A stretch of 64,000 nt of DNA from Acetobacter suratthaniensis (GTDB lineage: Bacteria; Pseudomonadota; Alphaproteobacteria; Acetobacterales; Acetobacteraceae): NCBI RefSeq assembly GCF_017377745.1, contig NZ_JAFVMG010000001.1, positions 682,001 through 746,000 of the forward strand, read 5' to 3'. The first letter of the stretch is position 1; the number at the start of each line of letters is the position of its first letter. Shown here piece by piece: positions 21,989 to 31,442 of this stretch. The notes under the pieces were generated by a model that was given only the letters and a program-made list of their open reading frames with translations, did not search any database and was not told the origin of the DNA. A program made the position numbers and the translations under genes.

Positions 21989-23736
21989 ATGACCGGCAGC
22001 AGGGTTTTCCATCACAACCGGAGCTGTTTTCGTCGCTGGCCCAGCGTTACGTAAACAGTGCGGATGTTCTGCTGCTTGTCTGTGTGGCGGCCTGCGCGAT
22101 TGCCGCAGGGGCTGCTGTGCGCCATATGCTTGGCCCGCTGGCAGCTGTAACGGCGACCCCTGTTCACCTTGAGTTCAGTTACCTACCCGGCTACGCGCTG
22201 CGCACGACATTGCGTATGTTTGCCGCTTTGGGTGTGTCGCTGGTTTTTACTTTCTGTTACGCAACGCTGGCGGCGCGGAGCGCGCGGGCACGGCAGGTGC
22301 TCATCCCTTTGCTGGATGTGTTGCAATCTGTGCCAATCCTCGGCTTTCTGGCGTTTACGGTCACGTTCTTCCTTGCTCTGTTTCCCGGGCGTATTCTGGG
22401 AGGAGAGCTTGCGGCCATTTTTACCATATTCACCAGTCAGGCATGGAACATGACCTTGGGCATGTATCAGAGCCTGCGCACGGTGCCATCCGAGCTTGAT
22501 GAAGCAGCGCGTTGCTTTGGGCTGACATCGTGGCAGAAGTTCTGGCGACTGGATGTGCCCTGTGCGGTGCCCTCGCTGGTGTGGAACGCCATGATGTCCA
22601 TGGCGGGTGGCTGGTTCATGGTTGTGTATTCCGAAAGCATATCCGTGGGGAGCACCGAAGTCGTGCTGCCGGGCATTGGCTCCTATGTGGGGCGGGCGAT
22701 CGACCAGAAAGACATCGCGGCCATCGGGGCGGCTATCGCGGCCATGATGGGGGTGATCTTGCTGTATGATCAGCTTCTGTTTCGTCCTCTGGCCGCATGG
22801 GCTACGCGCTTCCGGCTGGGGGGAGCAGATGCGGGTGTGCAGGTTGTCGAGCCATGGTTTTTGCGATTTTTGCGCCGCACACGGCTGATCCGTACATTTG
22901 GGGATGCCCTGTTTCTTGCCGCCCGGAAAGTCAGCTATCTCAAGCTCGGACGCCCTGTCGGGGTGACCTCTCCCCCCTCGCCCACAGGCCATGTCGCTTC
23001 GGATTGGTTGTGGCGGAGTTTTCTGGGGACGGTTTTCCTTGCCGCTCTGTTTCTTGTTGGCCGTTATACATACGAAACCTACGCAATGTCGGAAGTGGGC
23101 CATGTGTTCATGCTGGGTGGCATTACCATGCTGCGGGTCATGAGCATGCTGGTTCTGGCTTCGGTTATCTGGGTGCCGCTGGGCGTGTGGCTGGGGCTCG
23201 ACCCTGTGCGGGCGCGGCGGGCACAACTGGCGGCACAATATTGCGCGGCGTTCCCGGCAAACCTGTTCTTCCCCGTTTTTGTGGTGGGCATTGTCCATTT
23301 TAATCTGGTGCCGGATGTGTGGCTGACCCCGCTCATGATTTTGGGGGCTCAGTGGTATATTCTGTTCAATGTCATTGCCGGGGCTTCATCCCTTCCGGCG
23401 GAATTGCTGGAAGTCTGCCGGAGCCTGAACGTGCGTGGCTGGTTCTGGTGGCGCAAGGTTCTGCTGCCCGGTATCATGCCCTATTATCTGGTTGGGGCGG
23501 TTGCCGCAGCCGGGGGAGCATGGAACGCGGCCATTGCTTCTGAAATGGCAGAATGGGGTAACGTGACGCTCGTAGCACATGGGCTGGGAGCCTATATTGC
23601 TCAGGCAACCCTGCGGGGCGACATTAACCAGATTGGGCTTGGCACGGTTATCATGTGCGTGCTGGTCATGCTGCTGAACACACTGTTCTGGCGGCCGTTG
23701 TCCGATTTCGCGGCGCGGCGCCTCAAACTCAACTGA
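21985..23736 (+). CDS. ABC transporter permease with two fused permease domains (NitT/TauT-like anion family)
   Basis: 583 residues, about twice a normal permease. Each half is a binding-protein-dependent permease domain: the first around residues 70-280 with the coupling loop [24 protein letters not shown], the second around 370-575 with [30 protein letters not shown]. Both have the EAA-type Glu/Ala-Gly pattern that docks on the ATPase. This matches the duplicated permease of anion transporters related to nitrate/sulfonate systems; the substrate cannot be read from sequence. The start overlaps the dut stop (ATGA). No periplasmic binding protein gene is nearby. Confidence 0.85.
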   Translation: MNDRQQGFPSQPELFSSLAQRYVNSADVLLLVCVAACAIAAGAAVRHMLGPLAAVTATPVHLEFSYLPGYALRTTLRMFAALGVSLVFTFCYATLAARSARARQVLIPLLDVLQSVPILGFLAFTVTFFLALFPGRILGGELAAIFTIFTSQAWNMTLGMYQSLRTVPSELDEAARCFGLTSWQKFWRLDVPCAVPSLVWNAMMSMAGGWFMVVYSESISVGSTEVVLPGIGSYVGRAIDQKDIAAIGAAIAAMMGVILLYDQLLFRPLAAWATRFRLGGADAGVQVVEPWFLRFLRRTRLIRTFGDALFLAARKVSYLKLGRPVGVTSPPSPTGHVASDWLWRSFLGTVFLAALFLVGRYTYETYAMSEVGHVFMLGGITMLRVMSMLVLASVIWVPLGVWLGLDPVRARRAQLAAQYCAAFPANLFFPVFVVGIVHFNLVPDVWLTPLMILGAQWYILFNVIAGASSLPAELLEVCRSLNVRGWFWWRKVLLPGIMPYYLVGAVAAAGGAWNAAIASEMAEWGNVTLVAHGLGAYIAQATLRGDINQIGLGTVIMCVLVMLLNTLFWRPLSDFAARRLKLN

Positions 23737-23752
23737 CCGGATCGTACATGCC

Positions 23753-25105
23753 ATGGAGTTTCTGACCCAACCCAGCCATGCCATGCCAGAAGGAACGGTT
23801 CTGGCGGAAGCCCGGCATGTCAGGCAGTTTTACCATAAGGACAGCGCAGCAGACGTGCAGGTGCTGGACGATGTAAACCTGTCGCTCCATGCGGGGGAAA
23901 TCGTAGGGCTTTTAGGGCGTTCCGGCTCTGGTAAATCGACTCTTTTGCGTATTCTGGCGGGCCTGCTCCCCCCGACCTCGGGCGAGGTGCTGTGGAAGGG
24001 GCAGAAGCTAAACGGCCCCATTAACGAAATTGCCGTTGTGTTTCAGTCTTTCGCCCTGTTCCCATGGATGACGGTTGAAGAAAATGTAGCCCTTGGGCTG
24101 GACGCCAATGGTGTGCCTGCGGCAGAGCGCGATGTGCTGGTCGAAAACGCGATCAGCCTTATCGGGCTGGGTGGGTATGAAAACGCATGGCCCAAGGAAC
24201 TGTCGGGCGGCATGCAGCAGCGTGTCGGGCTGGCCCGTGCGCTGGTGGTGCGCCCTGCCCTGCTGTTGATGGATGAGCCTTTTTCCGCCCTTGATGTCCT
24301 GACGGCCGAAAACCTGCGCACGGATCTGATCGAGCTGTGGTCGGAAAAAAAGCTGCCAGTCCAGAGCATGCTGATTGTGACGCATAATATCGAAGAAGCA
24401 GTTCTGATGTGCGACCGCATCGTGATTGCGTCATCCAATCCGGGGCGGGTGGCGCATGTGCTGCATGTTCCCTTCGCGCACCCCCGTAACCGCGAAGACC
24501 CCGCTTTTCGCCAGTTGGTCGACCATATCTATGCGTTGATGACGCAGCGGGCGCCTATTATTTCCGAAGCGGATCTGGCTGGCGGTGGACAGGCTGTCAC
24601 ACTGGCACCATCTTTCCGCGCGCTGGTACCGGTTTCTATCACCATGATGATCGGGATGATGGAGGCGCTGGCGGCCTCCCCCCTGAATGGGCGGGCCGAT
24701 TTGCCAGTGCTGGCTGAAAAACTTCAGCTTGAACTGGATGATTTGTTTCCCTTGGGCGAATCACTGGAGCTTCTGGCTCTGGCAGAACTGGAAGACGGCG
24801 ACATTCTGCTGACCAATGAGGGTGTGCATTTTGTTCTGAGCGATCTGGAGGAACGCAAGGCCATTATGGGCCATGCGTTGCGGCATTATGTACCGCTGGT
24901 CAAAACAATCTGCTCGACGCTGGATGAACGGCCAAGCCATGCCGTTAAGGCCGAACGTTTCCGGGATGAGTTGGAGGCCTGCATGTCGCCTGATTATGCA
25001 CGGCAGACCCTACAGACCATTATCGGCTGGGCGCGTTTTGCTGAACTGTTTGATTATGATGAGGAAAGCGACCGCTTTTTCCTCGAGGATGACGCCGGGG
25101 AATAG
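23753..25105 (+). CDS. ABC transporter ATPase of NitT/TauT type with C-terminal AAA-associated domain
   Basis: 450 residues. The N-terminal ~270 residues are a complete ABC ATPase: Walker A GLLGRSGSGKSTLLRIL, Q-loop VFQSFALFPWM, signature LSGGMQQRVGLARAL, Walker B LLLMDEPFSALD and H-loop VTHNIEEA. After about residue 290 comes a ~150-residue extension (LPVLAEKLQLELDDLFPLGESLELL ... LSDLEERKAIMGHALRHYVPL) resembling the domain called AAA-associated C-terminal, thought to be regulatory. It starts 17 bases after the permease and partners with it. Start chosen at 23753; a Met ten codons later is possible. Confidence 0.85.
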   Translation: MEFLTQPSHAMPEGTVLAEARHVRQFYHKDSAADVQVLDDVNLSLHAGEIVGLLGRSGSGKSTLLRILAGLLPPTSGEVLWKGQKLNGPINEIAVVFQSFALFPWMTVEENVALGLDANGVPAAERDVLVENAISLIGLGGYENAWPKELSGGMQQRVGLARALVVRPALLLMDEPFSALDVLTAENLRTDLIELWSEKKLPVQSMLIVTHNIEEAVLMCDRIVIASSNPGRVAHVLHVPFAHPRNREDPAFRQLVDHIYALMTQRAPIISEADLAGGGQAVTLAPSFRALVPVSITMMIGMMEALAASPLNGRADLPVLAEKLQLELDDLFPLGESLELLALAELEDGDILLTNEGVHFVLSDLEERKAIMGHALRHYVPLVKTICSTLDERPSHAVKAERFRDELEACMSPDYARQTLQTIIGWARFAELFDYDEESDRFFLEDDAGE

Positions 25106-25137
25106 CCACCCGTCGGCTGACGGAAGGTAAGGCGGGT

Positions 25138-25668
25138 CTAGCGGAACAGGGCGCCGAATACGGTGCGGGCCTTGGCGACCTTGGGGGCGATAACCACCTG
25201 ACAGTAACCGGCCTGTGGATTGCGGGCGTAGTAATTGTGGTGTTTTTCTTCCGCAGGCCAGAATGTAGTGGCAGGCATAATGGCTGTAACAGGTGGCCGC
25301 CCCCATAGGTTATCGCGGGTTATTTCGTCCATGACTGTACGCGCCGCCTGTTCCTGCTCGGCGGTCTGATAGAAAATGACGGAACGATACTGTGTGCCAA
25401 CATCATTGCCCTGCCTGTTCAGGGTTGTGGGATCATGCACGACAAAGAACAGGCGCAGCAGCGTTTCAAAGGAAAGAATGGCCGGGTCCCATTCCAGCCG
25501 GATGACTTCGGCATGGCCAGTCTGCCCTGAACAGACCTGTTCGTAGGTCGGGTGTTCTACGCTGCCGCCTGCGTAGCCGGGGGTAACGCTTTTCAGCCCT
25601 TTCAGCCCCTGAAAAGCGGCCTCCAGACACCAGAAGCACCCACCACCCAGAACTGCCGTTTCCATCAT
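25138..25668 (-). CDS. msrA: Peptide methionine sulfoxide reductase MsrA
   Basis: 176 residues from the ATG at 25668, which has AGGAG five bases upstream; the open frame extends further without conservation. MsrA reduces the S-epimer of methionine sulfoxide. The catalytic Cys lies in GGGCFWCLEAAF, followed by SVTPGYAGGSVEHPTYEQVCSGQTGHAEVI and HDPTTLNRQGNDVGTQYRSVIFY (key part QGNDVGTQYRS). It is downstream of valS on the same strand with an inverted repeat in the spacer. Confidence 0.95.
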   Translation of the reverse strand: MMETAVLGGGCFWCLEAAFQGLKGLKSVTPGYAGGSVEHPTYEQVCSGQTGHAEVIRLEWDPAILSFETLLRLFFVVHDPTTLNRQGNDVGTQYRSVIFYQTAEQEQAARTVMDEITRDNLWGRPPVTAIMPATTFWPAEEKHHNYYARNPQAGYCQVVIAPKVAKARTVFGALFR

Positions 25669-25679
25669 GATCACTCCTG

Positions 25680-25723
25680 TTCCATCGCGCAGGGCGTAAT
25701 GGTTAACGCCCTGTGTGATGGAA
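25680..25723 (-). repeat. Long imperfect inverted repeat between valS and msrA
   Basis: Arms TTCCATC and CAGGGCGT pair with ACGCCCTG and GATGGAA, giving 7 + 8 bp separated by a symmetrical 3-base internal loop, around an 8-base apical loop. It ends a few bases before the msrA ribosome site on the transcript. No U-tract follows, so it is either a weak terminator for valS, an RNA-processing site, or a translational control element for msrA. Confidence 0.5.
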
Positions 25724-25736
25724 GGTTGTGCGCAGT

Positions 25737-28436
25737 TCAGCCGATCCGCGCCAGTGCTGCACGCAGGCGAACACACTCGCCCTGCTGGGTTTCCAGCCTT
25801 TCGCGCATTTCCTGCACGATTTCGGGTTTGGCACGGCTGACGAAATTCTCATTGCCGAGCTTTTTCTCGGTTTTGGAGGCTTCATCTTCAGCCTTGGCCA
25901 GATCTTTTGTCAGGCGGGCTTTTTCCACACCCAGATCAATCAGCCCTTCAAGCGGCAGAATAAGGGTCGCTTCGTCTACGATCATCTGGGCTGCCCCATT
26001 GGGGATTTCTCCCGCGAGGGTCGTAATTTCAGAAATACGCGCCATGCGACTGACGGAATCCGACCAGCGGGTAACGCGATCCATTGTTTCTGCGCTGGCA
26101 TCCTTAAACAGAACGGGCGCCATGAGAGACGGCGGAATGTTCATTTCCGAACGAACCGTACGGATTTCCGTGATCAGACGAATGATATGGTCACATTCGC
26201 GCTGGGCATCCTGTGCCTCAAGCGGCTGCGGGGGCAGCGGCCACGGGGCGTTGATCAGGCTGCCTTCTTCGCCAAAGCCGAATGCGTGCCACAGCGTGTC
26301 AGTAATAAATGGCACGACAGGCTGGAGCAGGCGCAGGATCATGCCCAGAACATGGGCTGCTACAGCCCGGATTTCGGCGGCTTCTTCGGCATTGTCAGAG
26401 TTGAAGACCGGCTTGGCAAATTCAAGGAACCAGTCGCAGAAACGGTTCCAGACAAAGCGGTAGCTGGTCTGGGCGTATTCATCAAAACGATAGGTTTCAA
26501 GCGCGTTTGTGGCTTCGATAATGGCGGCTTCGGCTTCGGCAATAATCCAGCGGCCAAGGGGCGAGCGTACGGTGTGCGGGTCGAAACCGGGCAGCGGGGC
26601 TACCTTGTTCATTTCGCAAAAGCGTGCGGCATTCCACAGCTTGGTCATGAACGCACGGTAGTCTTCCACCCGCTTGCGGCCGAGTTTGACATCGCGCCCG
26701 ATACCCGTGAGAGCGCAGATGGTAAAGCGCATCGCATCAGCGCCGTAATCATCGATCAGCTCAAGCGGATCAATGCCGTTGCCTTTGCTTTTGGACATTT
26801 TCTGGCCGTGCTCGTCGCGCACAAGACCGTGGATGAAAACATGCCGGAACGGCACGTCTTGCATGAAATGCTGGCCCATCATCATCATCCGGGCAACCCA
26901 GAAGAAGATGATGTCAAAACCCGTTACCAGCACATCGGTCGGGTAGTAGCGGTTGAGTTCGGGAGTTTTCTCGGGCCAGCCGAGAGTGGAGAACGGCCAC
27001 AGGGCAGAAGAGAACCACGTGTCCAGCACGTCTTCATCCCGCCGCAGGGGCTGTGCTTCGCCGTAGTGCTGGGTGGCCAGCTTTTGGGCCTCGGCCTCGT
27101 CATGCGCGACAAAAACATGCTCATCCGGGCCATACCAGGCGGGAATGCGGTGCCCCCACCAGAGCTGACGGGAAATGCACCAGGGCTGGATGTCACGCAT
27201 CCACGCGAAAAAAGTATTTTCCCACTGTTTGGGGACAAATTCAGTTTTGCCGGAGGTGACGGCTTCCATCGCCGGGCCAGCCAGTTTGCCGGCATCGCAG
27301 TACCACTGCGTTGTCAGGCGCGGTTCGATGACGGCTCCACCGCGTTCCGCATGGGGAACCTGATGGCGGTGTGGTTCGATTTTTTCCAGCCAGCCGGTTT
27401 CTTCCAGTTTGGCTACGATTGCCTTGCGGGCTTCTTCACGCGGCAGGCCGGAGAGGGAGCGCACGAAGGCCGGGTCGGCCAGACCGTCCTGTGCGCTCAG
27501 TTCCGCCTCGATTTCATCGAGCATGACGCGGGCCTGATCGTCCAGAATCGAGAGCATGGGCAACGCGTGACGGCGGCCCACCTCGAAGTCATTGAAGTCA
27601 TGAGCCGGGGTGATCTTGACCGCACCGCTGCCCTTTTCGGGGTCTGAATGCTCATCCGCTACGATCGGGATCAGGCGGCCGGTCAGCGGCAGGCGCACAA
27701 AGCGACCGATCAGCGCCTTGTAGCGTTCGTCTTCAGGGTGAACGGCCACGGCCGTATCGCCCAGCATGGTTTCCGGGCGGGTGGTGGCAACGGTAATGGT
27801 GACATCGTCCAGACCATCCACCGGGTAGCGGATATACCACAGATTGCCTGCGACATCCTTGCTTTCCACCTCAAGGTCGGAAATGGCGGAGCGGAACACG
27901 GGGTCCCAGTTGACCAGACGGCGGTCACGGTAAATCAGACCATCGCGGAACAGGCTGACAAAAACCTCGCGCACCGAGCGTGACAGACCTTCGTCCATGG
28001 TAAAGCGCTCACGCGGCCAGTCGAGCGAAGCGCCCAGCCTGCGGAGCTGGCGGGTAATGCCACCGCCGGACTCTTCTTTCCATTTCCATACGCGTTCAAC
28101 AAAGGCTTCGCGGCCCATTGCCTGTCGGGAAGAGCCTTCCGCTCCGACTGCGCGCTCCACCACCATTTGCGTGGCAATGCCCGCGTGGTCGGTGCCCGGC
28201 TGCCAGAGCGTATCAAAACCCTGCATGCGTTTCCAGCGGATGAGCGTATCCTGCAGCGTCATGGTCAGGGCATGGCCCATATGCAGGGTGCCGGTCACAT
28301 TGGGCGGGGGGATCATGATGGTGAAGGGCTGCCTGTCGCTGCCCGGCTGTGCCGAAAACGCCTTGCGGCTTTCCCATAGGTCGTAAAGGCGTTTTTCGGT
28401 CTGAGCGGGTTCAAAGGTCTTGTTGAGCATCTTCAT
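25737..28436 (-). CDS. valS: Valyl-tRNA synthetase
   Basis: 899 residues from the ATG at 28436 (MKMLNKTFEPAQTEKRLYDLW); a second Met two codons later is an alternative. It charges tRNA-Val and edits misactivated threonine. Class I motifs are PPPNVTGTLHMGHAL (HIGH) and KMSKSKGNGIDPLEL (KMSKS); the editing domain has TTRPETMLGDTAVAVHPED. The C terminus is a coiled-coil (LTKDLAKAEDEASKTEKKLGNE). The 261-base leader shows no T-box or other recognisable regulator. Confidence 0.95.
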   Translation of the reverse strand: MKMLNKTFEPAQTEKRLYDLWESRKAFSAQPGSDRQPFTIMIPPPNVTGTLHMGHALTMTLQDTLIRWKRMQGFDTLWQPGTDHAGIATQMVVERAVGAEGSSRQAMGREAFVERVWKWKEESGGGITRQLRRLGASLDWPRERFTMDEGLSRSVREVFVSLFRDGLIYRDRRLVNWDPVFRSAISDLEVESKDVAGNLWYIRYPVDGLDDVTITVATTRPETMLGDTAVAVHPEDERYKALIGRFVRLPLTGRLIPIVADEHSDPEKGSGAVKITPAHDFNDFEVGRRHALPMLSILDDQARVMLDEIEAELSAQDGLADPAFVRSLSGLPREEARKAIVAKLEETGWLEKIEPHRHQVPHAERGGAVIEPRLTTQWYCDAGKLAGPAMEAVTSGKTEFVPKQWENTFFAWMRDIQPWCISRQLWWGHRIPAWYGPDEHVFVAHDEAEAQKLATQHYGEAQPLRRDEDVLDTWFSSALWPFSTLGWPEKTPELNRYYPTDVLVTGFDIIFFWVARMMMMGQHFMQDVPFRHVFIHGLVRDEHGQKMSKSKGNGIDPLELIDDYGADAMRFTICALTGIGRDVKLGRKRVEDYRAFMTKLWNAARFCEMNKVAPLPGFDPHTVRSPLGRWIIAEAEAAIIEATNALETYRFDEYAQTSYRFVWNRFCDWFLEFAKPVFNSDNAEEAAEIRAVAAHVLGMILRLLQPVVPFITDTLWHAFGFGEEGSLINAPWPLPPQPLEAQDAQRECDHIIRLITEIRTVRSEMNIPPSLMAPVLFKDASAETMDRVTRWSDSVSRMARISEITTLAGEIPNGAAQMIVDEATLILPLEGLIDLGVEKARLTKDLAKAEDEASKTEKKLGNENFVSRAKPEIVQEMRERLETQQGECVRLRAALARIG

Positions 28437-28697
28437 CCAACCATAAGCCACGTAAAAAAGGCGGCAGGCATATACTGCCCCGCCATGCAGGACTGTCATT
28501 CTCGCGCCGGGACGTATAGGACACGCCCAGCTTAATGGGTATGTCCACAACGTTCCTGCCCCTGTAATGCGCCTGTTGTGTCAGGCTACGGAAACAGCCG
28601 CCTGCACCCGAACAGGATTATTGCTCTTTTACCGTGAGAGCGCGGGGCTTGTCACCCTCCCGTACAATGTTTCAGACGCGCTGGTGCGGAGACCCCG

Positions 28698-29399
28698 TTA
28701 AAGGGCAAAGCTGCGGGGCGGAACAAATTCGGGAAGAAGCGGGCATCTGGCTTCTGAAAGACGGGTGAGGATAAAACCATTTGTTCCATCTGGTGCCGGT
28801 GTGGCGACAAACAGTTCAGACAGATCGCCCGCCTTGTGGATCAACCCGACCACACGGCCACCAGCGGCAAGCTGCGTATGGCAAAATGCTGGCAGAGTGG
28901 GTACGGCACCATCGAAATAGATCAGGTCATAGGGTGCGCGGCTTTCGTCCCCTAGCGGCATGGGGCCGCAGATCCAGTGAATGGAAGGGGTTGCGGCGCA
29001 GACCTGCTGCCCCTGTTGGCAAAGGAGAGTATCCGATTCCAAGGCTGTGACCGTAAGGCCTAGCGATGCCAGAAGTGCTGCGCTGTAACCCGTGCCTGCC
29101 CCGATAACCAGAGCATGCTGGCCGGGTAGCGGATTGGCTGCCTGCAGGAGCCGTGCCGTAACCAGCGGTTGCAGCAGCACCCTGCCCTCACCCAATGGCA
29201 AGCTGACATCGGCATAGGCCAGAGCCTGATGAGCGGGGGGAACGCAGGCCTCCCGGGCAAAAAGGCGCATGGCTTTGAGAATGCGTGGATTGCTGATTTC
29301 AGAGGGGCGGAGCTGATCATCCACCATCAGGTTACGCGCCTCGTCCCATTCCTGCGTGCTGGCGGTTGGGTCAATCCTTGTGGCGGCGGGTAACGTCAT
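28698..29399 (-). CDS. Protein-L-isoaspartate O-methyltransferase-like protein
   Basis: 233 residues. The fold is a SAM methyltransferase of the Pcm family: NLMVDDQLRPSEISNPRILKAMRLFAREACVP, then VSLPLGEGRVLLQPLVTARLLQAA and the SAM-binding ALVIGAGTGYSAALLASLG. The alphaproteobacterial group to which this belongs departs from classical Pcm: the family VGTGSGY motif reads VIGAGTGY. True isoaspartate repair is therefore likely but not certain. In relatives such genes often precede a TolC gene; none is present here, and valS follows after 261 bases. Confidence 0.78.
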   Translation of the reverse strand: MTLPAATRIDPTASTQEWDEARNLMVDDQLRPSEISNPRILKAMRLFAREACVPPAHQALAYADVSLPLGEGRVLLQPLVTARLLQAANPLPGQHALVIGAGTGYSAALLASLGLTVTALESDTLLCQQGQQVCAATPSIHWICGPMPLGDESRAPYDLIYFDGAVPTLPAFCHTQLAAGGRVVGLIHKAGDLSELFVATPAPDGTNGFILTRLSEARCPLLPEFVPPRSFAL

Positions 29400-29501
29400 G
29401 GGCGGCCCCTTCTGGTTTTCGCTATTTCATCCAACCCCGGTGGGCGGCATGAATCAACGACTATGTGACATAATGGAAAAAAAAACGCACAACACAACGT
29501 C

Positions 29502-29530
29502 TTGACCAATCAGGCGGAACAGTGGATAAG
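29502..29530 (+). promoter_or_regulatory. Promoter of tRNA-Cys
   Basis: TTGACC (29502-29507) and GATAAG (29525-29530) are separated by exactly 17 bases and end 17 bases before the tRNA, as expected for a strong sigma-70-type promoter with a short 5' leader. Confidence 0.6.
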
Positions 29531-29547
29531 GCACGGACTGCACCGAT

Positions 29548-29621
29548 GGTCCGGTGGCAGAATGGTGATGTAGCGGACTGCAAATCCGCGTATGTGGGTT
29601 CGATTCCCGCCCGGACCTCCA
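29548..29621 (+). tRNA. tRNA-Cys (anticodon GCA)
   Basis: The 74-base segment folds as a cloverleaf. The acceptor arm GGTCCGG pairs with CCGGACC, followed by discriminator T and an encoded CCA. The anticodon stem GCGGA/TCCGC encloses the loop CTGCAAA with anticodon GCA. The T arm GTGGG-TTCGATT-CCCGC is standard. It is the only tRNA found in the window and stands alone between pcm and the aldehyde dehydrogenase gene. Confidence 0.95.
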
Positions 29622-29643
29622 TTTTCTTCATGAAAATGGTTTT
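29619..29643 (+). terminator. Terminator overlapping the CCA end of tRNA-Cys
   Basis: CCATTTTC and GAAAATGG form an 8-bp stem with a 5-base loop, followed by four T residues. The left arm begins with the CC of the encoded CCA end, so hairpin formation would hide the mature 3' end until processing. Confidence 0.6.
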
Positions 29644-29770
29644 GCCCAAAGTGGCAGGCACGACAGTGCATAAAACATTCTTCCAGAAATCTTAAGTGTA
29701 ACAGCACCTCAGGCGCACTCGCTCTGTGGCCGTATTTCTACGCGGTTTTCCGCCATGTGGGTGATGGTAA

Positions 29771-29802
29771 TAAAAAAGGCCGCCCCGGAGAGGGGCGGCC
29801 TT
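29771..29802 (-). terminator. Intrinsic terminator of the aldehyde dehydrogenase gene
   Basis: A perfect 11-bp stem (AAGGCCGCCCC / GGGGCGGCCTT) with a 5-base loop lies 14 bases after the stop codon at 29816. On the minus strand it runs into a T-tract (TTTTTTA). Confidence 0.88.
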
Positions 29803-29815
29803 CTGAGCGTAAAGC

Positions 29816-31204
29816 TCAGAACGGTGCGTCGATATCCACAACGTCGATCAGCTTGTGATTGACGAACTCCTTGATACCAAGTCCGATCAGTTCACGGCCA
29901 TGCCCGGAGCGGGCCACGCCGCCGAACGGCAGGTCTGCCTTGACCATGGTGGGATGGTTGATGAACACCATGCCGGTATAGATGCGCCGTGCAACGGCCA
30001 CGCCGCGCTCGGTATCACGAGTGAAGACAGAGCCGCCAAGGCCGTAGGGCGAATCATTGGCGATTCGGATGGCATCTTCCTCGCTCTTGGCCCGGTAAAG
30101 CTGGGTAACGGGGCCGAAGAACTCCCAGTGACGCGCCGCGTTGTTTTCAAGCCCGGTCACCAGCAGCGGCTGGAAGAACGAACCCTTTTCGGGCACTGGC
30201 GCACCGATAACTTCAACCGTAGCGCCCAGCTTGCGGGCTTCTTCCACCTGATTACGCAGATCGTCTGCAGCTTTCTGAGAGGAAAGTGGTGCCAGCGTGG
30301 TTTCGGGGGACAGCGGGTCACCTGCACGCAGTTCGGCAACGCCTTTCTTGTACAGTTCCACAAAGCGATCATAGATGGCGTCAGCCACGATCAGACGCTT
30401 GGCGGAAACGCACACCTGCCCGGCGTTCCAGTGGCGGCCGAACACGGCCCACTTGACGGCTTTTTCAAGGTCGGCGTCTTCCAGAACGATGAAGGCATCT
30501 GCCCCACCGAGTTCCATGGTGGCCTTTTTCAGAGCCTTGCCAGCCGTTGCCGCAACGATGGAGCCAGCGCCTTCGGAGCCGGTCAGCGCCACACCGCACA
30601 CGCGGGGGTCGTTCAGCACGGTTTCCGTATGGTGGCGGGCGAGGTAGAGGTTGCGGAACGCGCCATCCGGCAGACCAGCTTTTTTCATCAGGTCATCGAA
30701 AATGGCAGCGCACTGCGGCACGTTGGACGCATGCTTGAGAAGAACCGTATTACCAGCGGAAAGCTGCGGCGCGATGATACGGGCGATCTGGTAGTATGGG
30801 AAGTTCCATGGCTCGATAGCCAGAACAATGCCCTGCGGCTCATGCACCAGCACGGCCTTGCCTTCTTCGGGGTTTTTGACCGGCAGGGCTTCGCTTTTCA
30901 GCAGACGCTCGGCATGCTCGGCATAGTATTCGAAGATTTCAGCCGACAGGATCACTTCTGCACGGGCTTCGGTCAGCAGCTTGCCCATTTCGAGGGTGAG
31001 CAGGCGTGCATAGTCATCCAGATTGTCACGCAGGATGGTGGCTGCTGCCGTCATGATCTTCGCGCGTTCAGCGAAGGAGGTCTCACGCCAGTTCAGAAAC
31101 GCGGCATAAGCACCATCAAGGGCGGCCTGCACTTCCTGATCGGTCGCATCGGGAAAAACCTTGAGGGTTTCGCCTGTGTAGGGGTTTGTTGTGGCGTAAG
31201 CCAT
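29816..31204 (-). CDS. NAD(P)-dependent aldehyde dehydrogenase, succinate-semialdehyde dehydrogenase-like
   Basis: 462 residues from the ATG at 31204 (MAYATTNPYTGE). The aldehyde dehydrogenase superfamily residues are visible: IEPWNFPYYQI near the cofactor site, the general base Glu in TMELGGADAFIVLEDADL and the nucleophile Cys in NAGQVCVSAKRLIV. The overall sequence and shorter N terminus resemble GabD/YneI-type enzymes (usual name NAD-dependent succinate-semialdehyde dehydrogenase). Specificity is not proven; oxidation of other aldehydes is possible. It is divergent from an AraC regulator that is a good candidate for its control. Confidence 0.85.
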   Translation of the reverse strand: MAYATTNPYTGETLKVFPDATDQEVQAALDGAYAAFLNWRETSFAERAKIMTAAATILRDNLDDYARLLTLEMGKLLTEARAEVILSAEIFEYYAEHAERLLKSEALPVKNPEEGKAVLVHEPQGIVLAIEPWNFPYYQIARIIAPQLSAGNTVLLKHASNVPQCAAIFDDLMKKAGLPDGAFRNLYLARHHTETVLNDPRVCGVALTGSEGAGSIVAATAGKALKKATMELGGADAFIVLEDADLEKAVKWAVFGRHWNAGQVCVSAKRLIVADAIYDRFVELYKKGVAELRAGDPLSPETTLAPLSSQKAADDLRNQVEEARKLGATVEVIGAPVPEKGSFFQPLLVTGLENNAARHWEFFGPVTQLYRAKSEEDAIRIANDSPYGLGGSVFTRDTERGVAVARRIYTGMVFINHPTMVKADLPFGGVARSGHGRELIGLGIKEFVNHKLIDVVDIDAPF

Positions 31205-31442
31205 GCTGTTTTGCTCCGTCTTGGTATAACGTAGTGGCAGCATGCGATACTCACGCCGGATACGGTATGGCAAATTCTGTCCCGTTATTGCCTGATCCTG
31301 TCACGCAGGAGAGTTTTTTGTGGTAAAATCCGTTTGATTTTACGCCACGCCGTTGCCTTATTGTATCTGTGGCGTGAAGATATGCGCGATTCAGGCAATT
31401 GCATGGATGGCGCCTGTCAGGCCATGCCACAGTAGGCGGAAC

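Noticed and set aside
22183-23298. 371-codon minus-strand frame
   Set aside because: Antisense shadow of the double permease; rich in His, Gln and Arg without family resemblance.
25728-27647. 639-codon plus-strand frame
   Set aside because: It runs antisense to valS, which carries all class I synthetase motifs; long mirror frames are common in GC-rich genes.
28437-28697. T-box or other riboswitch before valS
   Set aside because: No T-box consensus or antiterminator; such elements are rare in this group.
29855-31234. 459-codon plus-strand frame
   Set aside because: Antisense to the aldehyde dehydrogenase gene, which has the catalytic Cys and Glu and a terminator.
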